From Bacteroidaceae bacterium (GTDB lineage Bacteria; Bacteroidota; Bacteroidia; Bacteroidales; Bacteroidaceae): DNA of 16,818 nt. Within the stretch, counting starts at the first letter, position 1; every line of letters begins with the position of its first letter. The notes beneath the pieces are model-generated. The model did not search any database. It worked only from the letters and a program-made list of their open reading frames with translations, and was not told the DNA's origin. Made by a program: the position numbers and the translations under genes. This document shows positions 6,076 through 13,244 of this stretch, in pieces. The stretch is from NCBI GenBank assembly GCA_017628775.1, contig JAGBYN010000024.1, positions 1 through 16,818 on the forward strand, read 5' to 3'.

Positions 6076-6486
6076 ATGATTCGTTACAAAGTTATTTCTC
6101 GAAAGAACCCCCAAACCCATGAAAAGAAGTTTTACGGCACGGCCGCCGAAGTGCTTCCGGTTGACCTCAACACCGTGGCCAATGAAATCAGCAACACCTG
6201 TACGCTCACCGTGCACGACATTAAGGCGGTGATGTCGGCACTCGAAGAGGCCGTTTACAACCACTTGCTTCAAGGGCAGAGTATCCGCTTTGGCGACCTT
6301 GGCTCGTTCCATGCACGCATGAGCAGCAAGGGTGCCGAAACCCCCGAAAAGTTTACGTCAAGCATGGTGAGAGGACTACTGGTGCGCTTCACGCCATCGG
6401 CAAACCTGCGTAAAATGCTTAACCTTAATGCCACTTACCAGCGCATGGCCGATCCGGAAACAACGCAGGAGGAAGAGGGGGAGTAA
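6076..6486 (+). CDS. HU-like DNA-binding protein
   Basis: A 136-residue protein of the Bacteroidales HU/IHF-related family, the longer histone-like type. It has an N-terminal helix-forming half with CTLTVHDIKAVMSALEEAV, then GQSIRFGDLGSFHARMSSKG, which corresponds to the HU beta-arm base, and a short acidic tail. It should bend or coat DNA. The start chosen is ATG 6076; an upstream ATG (5935) would add 47 residues unlike the family. The 168-base gap after the primase gene holds a small hairpin (GCGAAA 5988-5993 with TTTCGC 6002-6007) and could carry its own promoter, though no clear -33/-7 pair is seen. HU-like genes commonly accompany VirE-N/DUF3987 genes in this order. Confidence 0.85.
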   Translation: MIRYKVISRKNPQTHEKKFYGTAAEVLPVDLNTVANEISNTCTLTVHDIKAVMSALEEAVYNHLLQGQSIRFGDLGSFHARMSSKGAETPEKFTSSMVRGLLVRFTPSANLRKMLNLNATYQRMADPETTQEEEGE

Positions 6487-6502
6487 TTTGAAAAAAAGTG
6501 AG

Positions 6503-6559
6503 GAGTGAGGAGTGTACTCTGAAAAAAACTCTGACCTCGCCTCCTCCTCCTCCTCACTC
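6503..6559 (+). repeat. GAGTGAGGAG inverted repeat
   Basis: GAGTGAGGAG (6503-6512) pairs perfectly with CTCCTCACTC (6550-6559) across a 37-base loop that contains ACTCTGA twice. AGTGAGG is also directly repeated in the left arm. It lies between the HU-like gene and the membrane protein gene. There is no proper T tract after it, so it is more likely an mRNA structure or attenuator than a terminator. Confidence 0.65.
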
Positions 6560-6591
6560 GTTTTACCATCAAAACCCGTCAACTAAAAACA

Positions 6592-6870
6592 ATGAACAAG
6601 GAAAACACCTCAATCATTAGCGCTCTTGCGCTTTTGGCCTCGGGCGTGGTGCTGGCATACTTGAGTTTCTTCACCTCCGAGGATGGCGAGATAAGCAACT
6701 CCGTGTTGTGGTACTTTGCACAGACGCTCGTGTATGCAGGTTCGGTTTTTGGACTTAAAATCTATGTCGATTATGTGCTCGAAAAGAGAAATCAATACGG
6801 TGGTGGTGCATGCACCGCCACTTTGCCCAAATGCACCGTGGCCACTTTGATGAAAGGGGCAAGCTCTTAG
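6592..6870 (+). CDS. Small two-helix membrane protein
   Basis: A 92-residue protein with two predicted membrane segments, about residues 8-27 (IISALALLASGVVLAYLSFF, shifted slightly) and 39-60 (VLWYFAQTLVYAGSVFGLKI...). They are joined by an acidic loop with SEDGEIS. Size and topology are holin-like, but this is not proof of lysis function; I do not assign a named family. After residue 67 the tail (Gly-rich, Cys-containing) looks like an added segment: its DNA has a near-perfect 20-base palindrome (6801-6820) and a partial tandem duplication (ATGCACCG...CACTTTG at 6810 and 6831), so the original stop may have been lost. No amidase gene follows, although related cassettes often have one. Confidence 0.7.
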   Translation: MNKENTSIISALALLASGVVLAYLSFFTSEDGEISNSVLWYFAQTLVYAGSVFGLKIYVDYVLEKRNQYGGGACTATLPKCTVATLMKGASS

Positions 6871-6929
6871 CTCTTTTCAATTCTACGAGTAGCCGTGCGG
6901 AGTGCTTACTCCCCCCCCCCTCAAAAAAA

Positions 6930-6955
6930 GGTCATCAGGTCATCAAGGTCATCAG
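6930..6955 (+). repeat. GGTCATCA repeat cluster, right copy
   Basis: Identical over 26 bases to 87-112 and in the same orientation, giving direct repeats about 6.84 kb apart around the accessory genes. It is flanked by A runs on both sides, and a run of ten C lies just upstream (6911-6920). It could be the right limit of the island or a shared protein-binding site. Confidence 0.85.
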
Positions 6956-7070
6956 AAAAAAATGGGGGTAGAAACGGATGGCTTACGCCCCACACCACAC
7001 ATTATCCTCATGTTTGTGTCCGAGGCGGCCCTTTTGTTGTCACGTTGTCTTTTAAATAAAATCATTATCT

Positions 7071-7157
7071 ATGGAAAAGAAACGCGTTATCATTCGCCGT
7101 GTACTTGAATTTATCAATGAGATTATCAAGTATTTTTTTAATCGCAAAAAGAGTTAA
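7071..7157 (+). CDS. 28-residue basic/hydrophobic peptide
   Basis: ATG 7071 opens a 28-codon frame: an N-terminal basic stretch (MEKKRVIIRRV), a hydrophobic/amphipathic middle (LEFINEIIKYFF) and a basic end (NRKKS). It is followed 14 bases later by a strong terminator, and its leader (TTTTAAATAAAATCATT) is AT-rich as usual for starts in this group. Small peptides of about 30 residues are often found beside HU/amidase cassettes in Bacteroidales; I cannot assign this one to a family. It could be membrane-active. The terminator and clean start support a real gene, but the short length keeps confidence moderate. Confidence 0.5.
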   Translation: MEKKRVIIRRVLEFINEIIKYFFNRKKS

Positions 7158-7171
7158 TAACAAAAAAAAGA

Positions 7172-7215
7172 AGAGAGCTACACCCCAATGCATGTGGTAT
7201 AGCTCTCTCTTTCTC
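7172..7215. terminator. Bidirectional terminator
   Basis: AGAGAGCTACACC (7172-7184) pairs with GGTATAGCTCTCT (7196-7208) with one mismatch. A T-rich tract follows on +, and on - the hairpin is followed by TTCTTTTTTTTG. It serves both the 28-residue peptide gene (+) and the convergent winged-helix gene (-). Confidence 0.85.
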
Positions 7216-7256
7216 TTTTCTTTTTTCGTTGTTTATTTATCGTTGGTGCAAGCGTG

Positions 7257-7433
7257 TTATGCAAGCGTCCATTTGCAACGTACGGGCGAAACGATGGCGC
7301 CTTCTTCTTTGAGTTGCTTCATGGCTTTGTCCACTTCCTTTCGGTCGAGTCCGCTGAGTTCGGCAATCTTACCCGCGTTGAGGGGTTCACCAGCTTCTTT
7401 GAGTGTTGCAATAACGGTATTTTTTGTTTCCAT
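7257..7433 (-). CDS. 58-residue winged-helix DNA-binding protein
   Basis: On the - strand, ATG at 7433 opens a 58-residue protein starting [19 protein letters not shown] and ending VRCKWTLA. The pattern [21 protein letters not shown] is a helix-turn-helix (about 21-41), and the remainder, [13 protein letters not shown], is the wing: a complete minimal winged-helix domain. Similar tiny regulators are widespread in Bacteroidales, usually annotated only as transcriptional regulators. It lies 80 bases downstream of bcp on the same strand, so it may be read from that promoter, and ends before the shared terminator at 7172-7215. The target is unknown. Confidence 0.8.
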   Translation of the reverse strand: METKNTVIATLKEAGEPLNAGKIAELSGLDRKEVDKAMKQLKEEGAIVSPVRCKWTLA

Positions 7434-7513
7434 AATTTTAAATCTGTTTTTAGGTTATAAAACTTTTATTGTAATAGGGAGAAAATATTTTACCAATGAG
7501 GGGGGCTTGCACC

Positions 7514-7975
7514 CTACGCCAATGCCTTGATAAGTTGCTCGGCGTGTGTTTTGGTTTTGATTTGCTTGGGGGTGAAGATGTGGGTGATGGTGCCGTCTTG
7601 ATCGGCCACAAATGTGGTTCTCAGGGTGCCCATGTATTTTTTTCCACACATTGATTTTTCGCCCCATGTGCCAAAGAGGTGATGCAGGGTGAGGTTGGTG
7701 TCGGCAATCAAGGTGAAGGGCAGGTTGTTGTTTTGGATGAACTTCTTGTGTGAGTCTGAAGTGTTGCTACTCACGCCAATCACGTTGTAGCCCAGCTCGG
7801 CAAGTGTGTGATAATCGTCTCTTAGGCTACAAGCCTGCGCCGTGCATCCGGAGGTGTTGTCCTTGGGGTAAAAATAGATGATTAGTTTTTGACACTTGAA
7901 TTGTGAACGCGTTACTTCAACTCCCGCTTCGTTAGTACCAAATGTTTCTGGTATTTTATCGCCAATGTTTAGCAT
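7514..7975 (-). CDS. Thioredoxin-dependent thiol peroxidase (Bcp/PrxQ)
   Basis: A 153-residue peroxiredoxin from the ATG at 7975. It reduces hydrogen peroxide and organic hydroperoxides using thioredoxin, in the cytoplasm. PKDNTSGCTAQACSLRD contains the peroxidatic Cys44 and resolving Cys49 of the atypical 2-Cys Bcp type. FYPKD and the later TFVADQDG are family landmarks. An upstream in-frame ATG (8035) would add 20 residues, but the promoter at 8005-8036 places transcription start near 7998, so only the 7975 start fits. Length is normal for the family. Confidence 0.95.
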   Translation of the reverse strand: MLNIGDKIPETFGTNEAGVEVTRSQFKCQKLIIYFYPKDNTSGCTAQACSLRDDYHTLAELGYNVIGVSSNTSDSHKKFIQNNNLPFTLIADTNLTLHHLFGTWGEKSMCGKKYMGTLRTTFVADQDGTITHIFTPKQIKTKTHAEQLIKALA

Positions 7976-8004
7976 AACTTTTCTGTTTTTATGGTTTGAT
8001 GATG

Positions 8005-8036
8005 CAAAGGTATGAAGCATTTTTGAAAGATGCAAA
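8005..8036 (-). promoter_or_regulatory. bcp promoter
   Basis: On the - strand TTTG (8036-8033), a 20-base spacer, then TACCTTTG (8012-8005): a full match to the Bacteroidetes -33/-7 consensus. The start codon is 30 bases downstream of the -7 element. Confidence 0.8.
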
Positions 8037-8080
8037 CAGACGGAATCTATTGCCTTATTGACGATGTTGATATGCGGATG

Positions 8081-9049
8081 CTACCCCACCTTAATTTCGC
8101 CCTCGGCTTTAAAACCACGAAGGAAGTCGGCGACGGTCATGCGTTTCTTGCCCGCAAGCTGAATTTCCTTGAGGTGAAGATAACCATCGGCAAGTGCAAC
8201 CTTGAGGTAGGTTTTGCCATCGGTGTGGAGCGTGCCAGGGAGCTCGGTGTGTGTGGTGAATTCCTTTTCCGTTTCGTAAACCTTGAGCACCTGCGTTTTG
8301 CCCGCCGTGGTGAGTTCGGTCCATGCCGCGGGGTAGGGTGAGAGTCCACGCACGAAGTCGTAGCAGCGCTTTACGCCCTTCGACCAATCGATGCGACAGG
8401 TGTCTTTGAAGATTTTGGGTGCGGGGCGTAGCTCTTCGGTGGTAGCCATTTCCTCTTGAGGAATGGGGCGAACGGTGCCCGCAAGGATGTTGTCCACGGT
8501 TTCCGTTACGAGCGCTCCACCGAGGCGCATGAGCTTGTCATAAACGATTTCTACATTGTCGGTGTCGGCAATGGGCACGCGCACCTGCTGGATAACGTTG
8601 CCCGTGTCAATCTCGTGTTGGAGGAAGAAGGTGGTGATGCCCGTTTCCGTGTCGCCATTGATGACCGCCCAGTTGATGGGTGCTGCTCCGCGATATTGGG
8701 GCAGGAGCGAGGCGTGGAGGTTGAAGGTGCCGAGGGGAGGCATGTTCCACACCACTTCGGGAAGCATGCGGAAGGCCACCACGATTTGGAGGTCGGCACG
8801 GAGTTCACGGAGTTCGCTCACGAAGGCCTCATCCTTCAAGCGCTCGGGTTGAAGCACGCGCAGGCCTTGCGACACGGCGTATTGCTTCACGGGCGAAGCC
8901 TGGAGTTCCGTTTGGTGGCGCCCAATGGGTTTGTCGGGCATCGTTACGACGGCCACAACGTTATAGCCCCCCTCAACAAGTGCGCGCAGGCTTTCTACGG
9001 CAAACTCGGGAGTGCCCATGAAAATGATGCGAAGGGAATCTTTGGTCAT
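8081..9049 (-). CDS. fmt: Methionyl-tRNA formyltransferase
   Basis: A 322-residue enzyme that formylates the methionine on initiator tRNA using 10-formyltetrahydrofolate. The N-terminal Rossmann-type catalytic domain (about 5-190) shows FMGTPEFAVESL (10-21), NLHASLLPQYRGAAPIN (110-126) with catalytic Asn110 and His112, and DTGNVI with Asp148. The C-terminal tRNA-binding domain (about 205-315) is complete. Length is typical. It follows the ClC gene by 52 bases on the same strand; that gap has a small palindrome (GAAGAATTATTCTTC) but no convincing terminator, so the two are probably cotranscribed. Confidence 0.97.
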   Translation of the reverse strand: MTKDSLRIIFMGTPEFAVESLRALVEGGYNVVAVVTMPDKPIGRHQTELQASPVKQYAVSQGLRVLQPERLKDEAFVSELRELRADLQIVVAFRMLPEVVWNMPPLGTFNLHASLLPQYRGAAPINWAVINGDTETGITTFFLQHEIDTGNVIQQVRVPIADTDNVEIVYDKLMRLGGALVTETVDNILAGTVRPIPQEEMATTEELRPAPKIFKDTCRIDWSKGVKRCYDFVRGLSPYPAAWTELTTAGKTQVLKVYETEKEFTTHTELPGTLHTDGKTYLKVALADGYLHLKEIQLAGKKRMTVADFLRGFKAEGEIKVG

Positions 9050-9101
9050 AGATTAATAGGGAGGTAATGAGTTTTTTTTGAAAGTTTAGAAATGAGAAGA
9101 A

Positions 9102-10880
9102 TTATTCTTCGGAGAAGTCCTTCATAATCTGGCGGTAGTGCGCATAGAATTTGGTGCGCGACACGAAGCCGGAGAAGGTGCCGTCGCTATTGAGCACGGG
9201 GAGGGTTGAGAAGGGTGTTTGTTCGAGTTTCTCAATCACGACCTGCATGGGGTCGTCGGTTGAAAGAAGTATGGTAGGCGTGTGCATGAGTTGCTCGGCC
9301 ACGTACTCGCGATACAATTCACTACGAAAGACCACCTTGCGGATGCTTCTTAACCCAACCACGCCAAGGAGGTGGTTTTCCTTGTCAATTACGGCAAAAA
9401 CATCGGAGCGCTCGCCCGAGATGATGCTTACCATCTTGCCCAGGGTCATGTCGGGGGTGAACGTCGGCGTGTTTCTCACAATCACTTCTTCGAGCGACAT
9501 GAGCGTGAGCACCGCGCTATCCTTGTCGTGCGTGAGGAGCTGGCCGCGACGTGCCAAACGCATGGCGTAGATGCTATGGGGTTCAAAGGCGCGGATGGTG
9601 AGGTAGGCACATCCCGACACAATCATGAGGGGAATGAACAGGTCATATCCACCGGTGAGCTCGGCTATAAGGAACACTCCGGTGAGCGGAGCGTGGAACA
9701 CTCCGGCCATAACGCCCGCCATGCCTAAGAGCGCATAATTTTCCTCGGGGGTTGAAACGTCCCAAAATCCATATTGATTCCAAAGTTGCGCGAAGATAAA
9801 CCCTGCGATACAACCCAAGAACAGGCTGGGCGCAAACGTACCCCCACAACCGCCCCCGCCATTGGTGGCCGTGGTGGCGAATACCTTGGTGAGCACAATG
9901 AGCGTGAGGTAAACCAAGAGCATGTTGGAGTGCCCATAGAAGAACGAGTTGTTGAGCACCTGGTTGACATCGGCGCTTTGGTTGCCATTGAGCAATAGGG
10001 TGATGGTGGAATAGCCTTCGCCGTACAATGGAGGGAAAAGGTAGATGAGCAAGGCCAACACCGACCCGCCAAGGAGCAGACGCGAAAACATGGTTTTGCA
10101 ATGCGCGGCAAAAAACTTTTCAAAAGCATTCATCGCCTTTGTAAAGTAAAGCGAGAGCAGGCCGCAACCCAACCCTAACAGAATGACCGTGGGGACATGG
10201 TCAACGCTGAAAGGAATCTTGAGCGAGAAGGGAAAGAGCGCCTGCATGTCGCCAGAGAGGAGATAGGTCAGGCAGGTGGCGGTGATGCAACTCACCAGGA
10301 GCGGCATGAGCGACGCCATCGTGAGGTCGATCATGAGCACCTCAAGGGTAAACATCAGTCCGGCAATGGGAGCCTTGAAAATACCGGCCACGGCCCCCGA
10401 AGCACCGCAACCAATGAGCAACATGAGCGTTTTGTGGTCCAATTGGAACGCCTTGCCCAAGGTGGAACCTATGGCAGAACCCGTGAGCACTATGGGCGAT
10501 TCAGCCCCAACCGAACCGCCGCAACCGATGGTGATGGCCGAGGCGATAACGCTGGTAAAACAATTGTGCTTTTTGATGAACCCGCGGTTTTTGGAAATGG
10601 CGTAGAGGATTTTTGTTACCCCATGACCAATGTCATCGCGCACGATGTAGCGGATGAAGAGCGCGGTGAGAAAAATGCCGACTACGGGATACACCAAGTA
10701 CAGATAGTTGGCATTTGTGGTGTCGAAGCCGTGGGTGAGTAGCGATTCAATGGTGTGAATCAACCACTTCAACGATTGAGCAGCACAAGCAGAACCCAAG
10801 CCAACAATGAAACTAAGTAACAAGATGAATTGGCGTTGTGTTAAATGCTTATTGCACCAAATACGTATGTATTGCAACAT
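9102..10880 (-). CDS. ClC-family chloride channel/transporter with CBS domains
   Basis: A 592-residue inner-membrane protein: a ClC core of many membrane helices (about 15-430) followed by two cytoplasmic CBS domains (about 445-505 and 525-585), which usually sense nucleotides. The gating glutamate is Glu127 in GAESP, and GGTFAP (346-351) is the third ion-binding motif. Differences from E. coli ClcA by eye: the GSGIP motif reads GHGVT (85-89), so the chloride-coordinating Ser is His, and the intracellular proton-path Glu203 aligns with Val181. Channel or weakly coupled transport is possible, but not decided from sequence. It sits between the Sua5/YrdC gene and fmt on the same strand. Confidence 0.93.
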   Translation of the reverse strand: MLQYIRIWCNKHLTQRQFILLLSFIVGLGSACAAQSLKWLIHTIESLLTHGFDTTNANYLYLVYPVVGIFLTALFIRYIVRDDIGHGVTKILYAISKNRGFIKKHNCFTSVIASAITIGCGGSVGAESPIVLTGSAIGSTLGKAFQLDHKTLMLLIGCGASGAVAGIFKAPIAGLMFTLEVLMIDLTMASLMPLLVSCITATCLTYLLSGDMQALFPFSLKIPFSVDHVPTVILLGLGCGLLSLYFTKAMNAFEKFFAAHCKTMFSRLLLGGSVLALLIYLFPPLYGEGYSTITLLLNGNQSADVNQVLNNSFFYGHSNMLLVYLTLIVLTKVFATTATNGGGGCGGTFAPSLFLGCIAGFIFAQLWNQYGFWDVSTPEENYALLGMAGVMAGVFHAPLTGVFLIAELTGGYDLFIPLMIVSGCAYLTIRAFEPHSIYAMRLARRGQLLTHDKDSAVLTLMSLEEVIVRNTPTFTPDMTLGKMVSIISGERSDVFAVIDKENHLLGVVGLRSIRKVVFRSELYREYVAEQLMHTPTILLSTDDPMQVVIEKLEQTPFSTLPVLNSDGTFSGFVSRTKFYAHYRQIMKDFSEE

Positions 10881-10955
10881 GTGTGTGTGTTATTCTATTA
10901 AATCAATAGTCAAAGGTTTGCAAAAAGGCGACAATCGGCTTTGAACTCGGTTTCT

Positions 10956-11552
10956 TTACATTCTGATAATGGTGATTTCGCCGCCAACACCGAGCTTGAT
11001 AATGCTTGATGCGGGGGGTGATGTCGTTTCGTCCTGTCGTGAAGTGCAAATATAATCGACCGAGGCTTTGATTTCATCACTGATCTCGGCAAACGTTTGG
11101 GGCGAGGGTTCACCGCTAATGTTTGCCGATGTTGAAACGATGGCTTTTTTGAACCGCATGCAAAGTTCTCGGCTAAATGCTTCTTTGGTAATGCGCAATG
11201 CGGCGCTACCATCTGATGCCAGGAGATTGGGCGCCAGATTGCGTGCACCATCAAAGATGATGGTGATGGGGCGTTCGCTTAACTCCATGACGTCCCATGC
11301 CACCTCGGGCACTTCCTTGACGTAAGCCTGTACTTTTGTTTCGCTATCAACCAGGGAAATCAGCGCTTTGGCATCGGTGCGGCGTTTGATGTCATAAATG
11401 CGCTTGACGGCATCGGGATTTGTGGCATCGCATCCCAGTCCCCAAATGGTGTCGGTGGGGTAGAGGATTACGCCTCCACGGTGCAACGTGTTGAGCGCTT
11501 CTTTAATATCGTCAAGGCTGGCCTTGCTAAGCGGTGTTTGTTTTGAATTCAT
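10956..11552 (-). CDS. L-threonylcarbamoyladenylate synthase (Sua5/YrdC/TsaC family)
   Basis: A 198-residue cytoplasmic enzyme making threonylcarbamoyl-AMP from threonine, bicarbonate and ATP, the first step of t6A37 modification of ANN-decoding tRNAs. YPTDTIWGLGCDA (31-43) and the basic KRR with following KALISLV form the nucleotide-binding site; STSANISGEPSP is the other family signature. It is the short TsaC-like type without the Sua5 C-terminal domain. The ATG at 11552 follows the TRIC gene by 30 bases, so cotranscription is likely. Confidence 0.95.
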   Translation of the reverse strand: MNSKQTPLSKASLDDIKEALNTLHRGGVILYPTDTIWGLGCDATNPDAVKRIYDIKRRTDAKALISLVDSETKVQAYVKEVPEVAWDVMELSERPITIIFDGARNLAPNLLASDGSAALRITKEAFSRELCMRFKKAIVSTSANISGEPSPQTFAEISDEIKASVDYICTSRQDETTSPPASSIIKLGVGGEITIIRM

Positions 11553-11582
11553 AAAGAACGGAGTTGGTGGACAAATGCGTTT

Positions 11583-12215
11583 TTAGTCTTCACTCTTGAG
11601 GGTGGGGAGGTGCAAACCGAATCCCATGGCCAGTAAGCGCATGATGATCACGGCTATTGCACACACAATGCCAGAGAATACATAATTAAAGTCGAGGATC
11701 GTGTGGCAGAACCAATAGAATAATCCACCCACAACACATGCTAAAGCATATATTTCTTTTCTGAAGATAAGTGGCTCTACATTAATGAAAATGTCACGGA
11801 TAACCCCACCACCGGCACCAGTGAGTGTGCCCATAATGATGGCCGTCCAATAAGGGAATCCATTGTCGAGCGTTTTCTCAATACCTGTGATGGTGAACAC
11901 GGCAAGACCGATGGTGTCGAAGATGAACCACGTGTTGTTTTGCTTCACCAGTTGTTTGCGGAACACAATCACCCAAAACAAAGCAAAAGCGCAAATGAGC
12001 AGGTAAATGGGGTCTTTCAACCAAAAGATAGGCACGTTGAGCATGATGTCGCGTGTGGTTCCACCACCAATAGCGGTAGCAATACCTACGATGTAAGCTC
12101 CGAAAAGGTCGAAGCGCTTGGCAGAGGCCAGACGAACACCTGAGATGGCGAATGCTAATGTACCGATGTAGTCGCAAGCGGTGTAGAATGATATGTTTAG
12201 TAATTCGTTAAGCAT
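11583..12215 (-). CDS. TRIC/UPF0126 family membrane protein
   Basis: A 210-residue inner-membrane protein with about seven helices in two homologous halves. Each half carries the family motif: GGGTTRD and GGGVIRD, the glycine-rich bend followed by Arg-Asp. Prokaryotic members (formerly UPF0126, YadS-like) form trimeric cation channels related to animal TRIC proteins; the ion here is not known. I use ATG 12215 (MLNELLNISFY); an in-frame TTG nine bases upstream is less likely. It sits 69 bases after the dehydrogenase gene in the same direction. Confidence 0.92.
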   Translation of the reverse strand: MLNELLNISFYTACDYIGTLAFAISGVRLASAKRFDLFGAYIVGIATAIGGGTTRDIMLNVPIFWLKDPIYLLICAFALFWVIVFRKQLVKQNNTWFIFDTIGLAVFTITGIEKTLDNGFPYWTAIIMGTLTGAGGGVIRDIFINVEPLIFRKEIYALACVVGGLFYWFCHTILDFNYVFSGIVCAIAVIIMRLLAMGFGLHLPTLKSED

Positions 12216-12284
12216 AATGGTCAAAATATGGTAGAGTTATGTTATTTTGATGGTGTGAATGAGTTTTTTTGGGGGGCGCGTTGT

Positions 12285-13244
12285 TTATGGATTGACAACA
12301 TTGATGGGTGCGCCTTCGGTAAATGCTTTCAGATTGTTGTGCATGATGGTTATGATGCGCATTCGTGCTTCGCGCGTGGCCCATGCGATGTGCGGAGTGA
12401 TAAAGGCATTGGGGAGTCCAAGTAAAGGACAATCAGGCGAAGGGGGTTCCGTAGCCAAGACATCGGCGCAGAACGCTCTGATTTTACCCTTGGTTAAAGC
12501 ATCCGCCATGGCGCTCTCGTCAATGAGTCCACCACGGGCGGTATTGACAAAGATGAGGTTGGGGTTTGCCTTTTCCAGAAGTTCGGCATTAATCATGCCC
12601 CTGTTCGCATTCGTTAATGGGCAACAGAGCGAAATGATGTCGCATTTGCCGATAGCTTCTTCCAAAGTTATTTTTTCAACATTATCGGGTAGCTCGTGTG
12701 CGCCTTTGCTTGAAACGACACTGACTTTCATGTAGAATGCATGGGCAAGGCGAACCACTTCGCGCCCGATGTTGCCAAACCCAACTACCGCAATGTGTTT
12801 TCCGTCAAGCTCTTCAAGTGGTGTGTGCCAATAACTGAAATGTGTTTGTTTGGCCCAATCCTTCTCGGTGATGTTGAGCTGAGTGTAATAGCCCACTTTG
12901 TTGGTGATTTCCAATAAATGAGCAAAAACCATTTGTGCTACGGCGCGTGAGCCGTATCCGGCACAATTGCATACCGTTATCCCATGGTTGCGTGCGGCTA
13001 CGGTGTCTATAACGTCGTAACCCGTTGCCGCCACCAAAATGAGTTTGAGCTTGGGGAGTTGTGTGAAATGTGCTTCATTTAACCTAACCTTATTGGTTAT
13101 GATTACTTCGGCGTCTTGGGCTTTTTGAATGACATCCTCGGGCAAAGTGTCGGGATAGTGAACAAAATCGCCCCATTGCATGAACGGTTCCCAGCTAAGG
13201 TCGCCTGGGTTTAACGTGTAACTATCTAAAAAAACAATTTTCAT
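12285..13244 (-). CDS. D-2-hydroxyacid dehydrogenase, glycerate dehydrogenase-like
   Basis: A 319-residue NAD(P)-dependent cytoplasmic enzyme interconverting 2-keto and D-2-hydroxy acids; closest in character to hydroxypyruvate reductase/glycerate dehydrogenase. GFGNIG (155-160) is the dinucleotide-binding loop. The catalytic triad is complete: Arg237 (NTARGGLID), Glu266 (ATEPP) and His285 (TPHIAW). Length is normal. Its ATG overlaps the stop of the upstream DUF5103 gene by four bases (ATGA), so the two are translationally coupled although no functional link is known. Substrate cannot be fixed from sequence. Confidence 0.92.
   Translation of the reverse strand: MKIVFLDSYTLNPGDLSWEPFMQWGDFVHYPDTLPEDVIQKAQDAEVIITNKVRLNEAHFTQLPKLKLILVAATGYDVIDTVAARNHGITVCNCAGYGSRAVAQMVFAHLLEITNKVGYYTQLNITEKDWAKQTHFSYWHTPLEELDGKHIAVVGFGNIGREVVRLAHAFYMKVSVVSSKGAHELPDNVEKITLEEAIGKCDIISLCCPLTNANRGMINAELLEKANPNLIFVNTARGGLIDESAMADALTKGKIRAFCADVLATEPPSPDCPLLGLPNAFITPHIAWATREARMRIITIMHNNLKAFTEGAPINVVNP

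Noticed and set aside
7099..7530. 143-codon + frame over the 7257-7433 region
   Set aside because: It overlaps the terminator and is antisense to the 58-residue winged-helix gene, whose sequence is clearly protein-like.
8456..9067. 203-codon + frame opposite fmt
   Set aside because: Antisense shadow of a well-supported enzyme gene; no motif.
10197..10742. 181-codon + frame opposite the ClC gene
   Set aside because: Highly charged antisense shadow of membrane-coding sequence.
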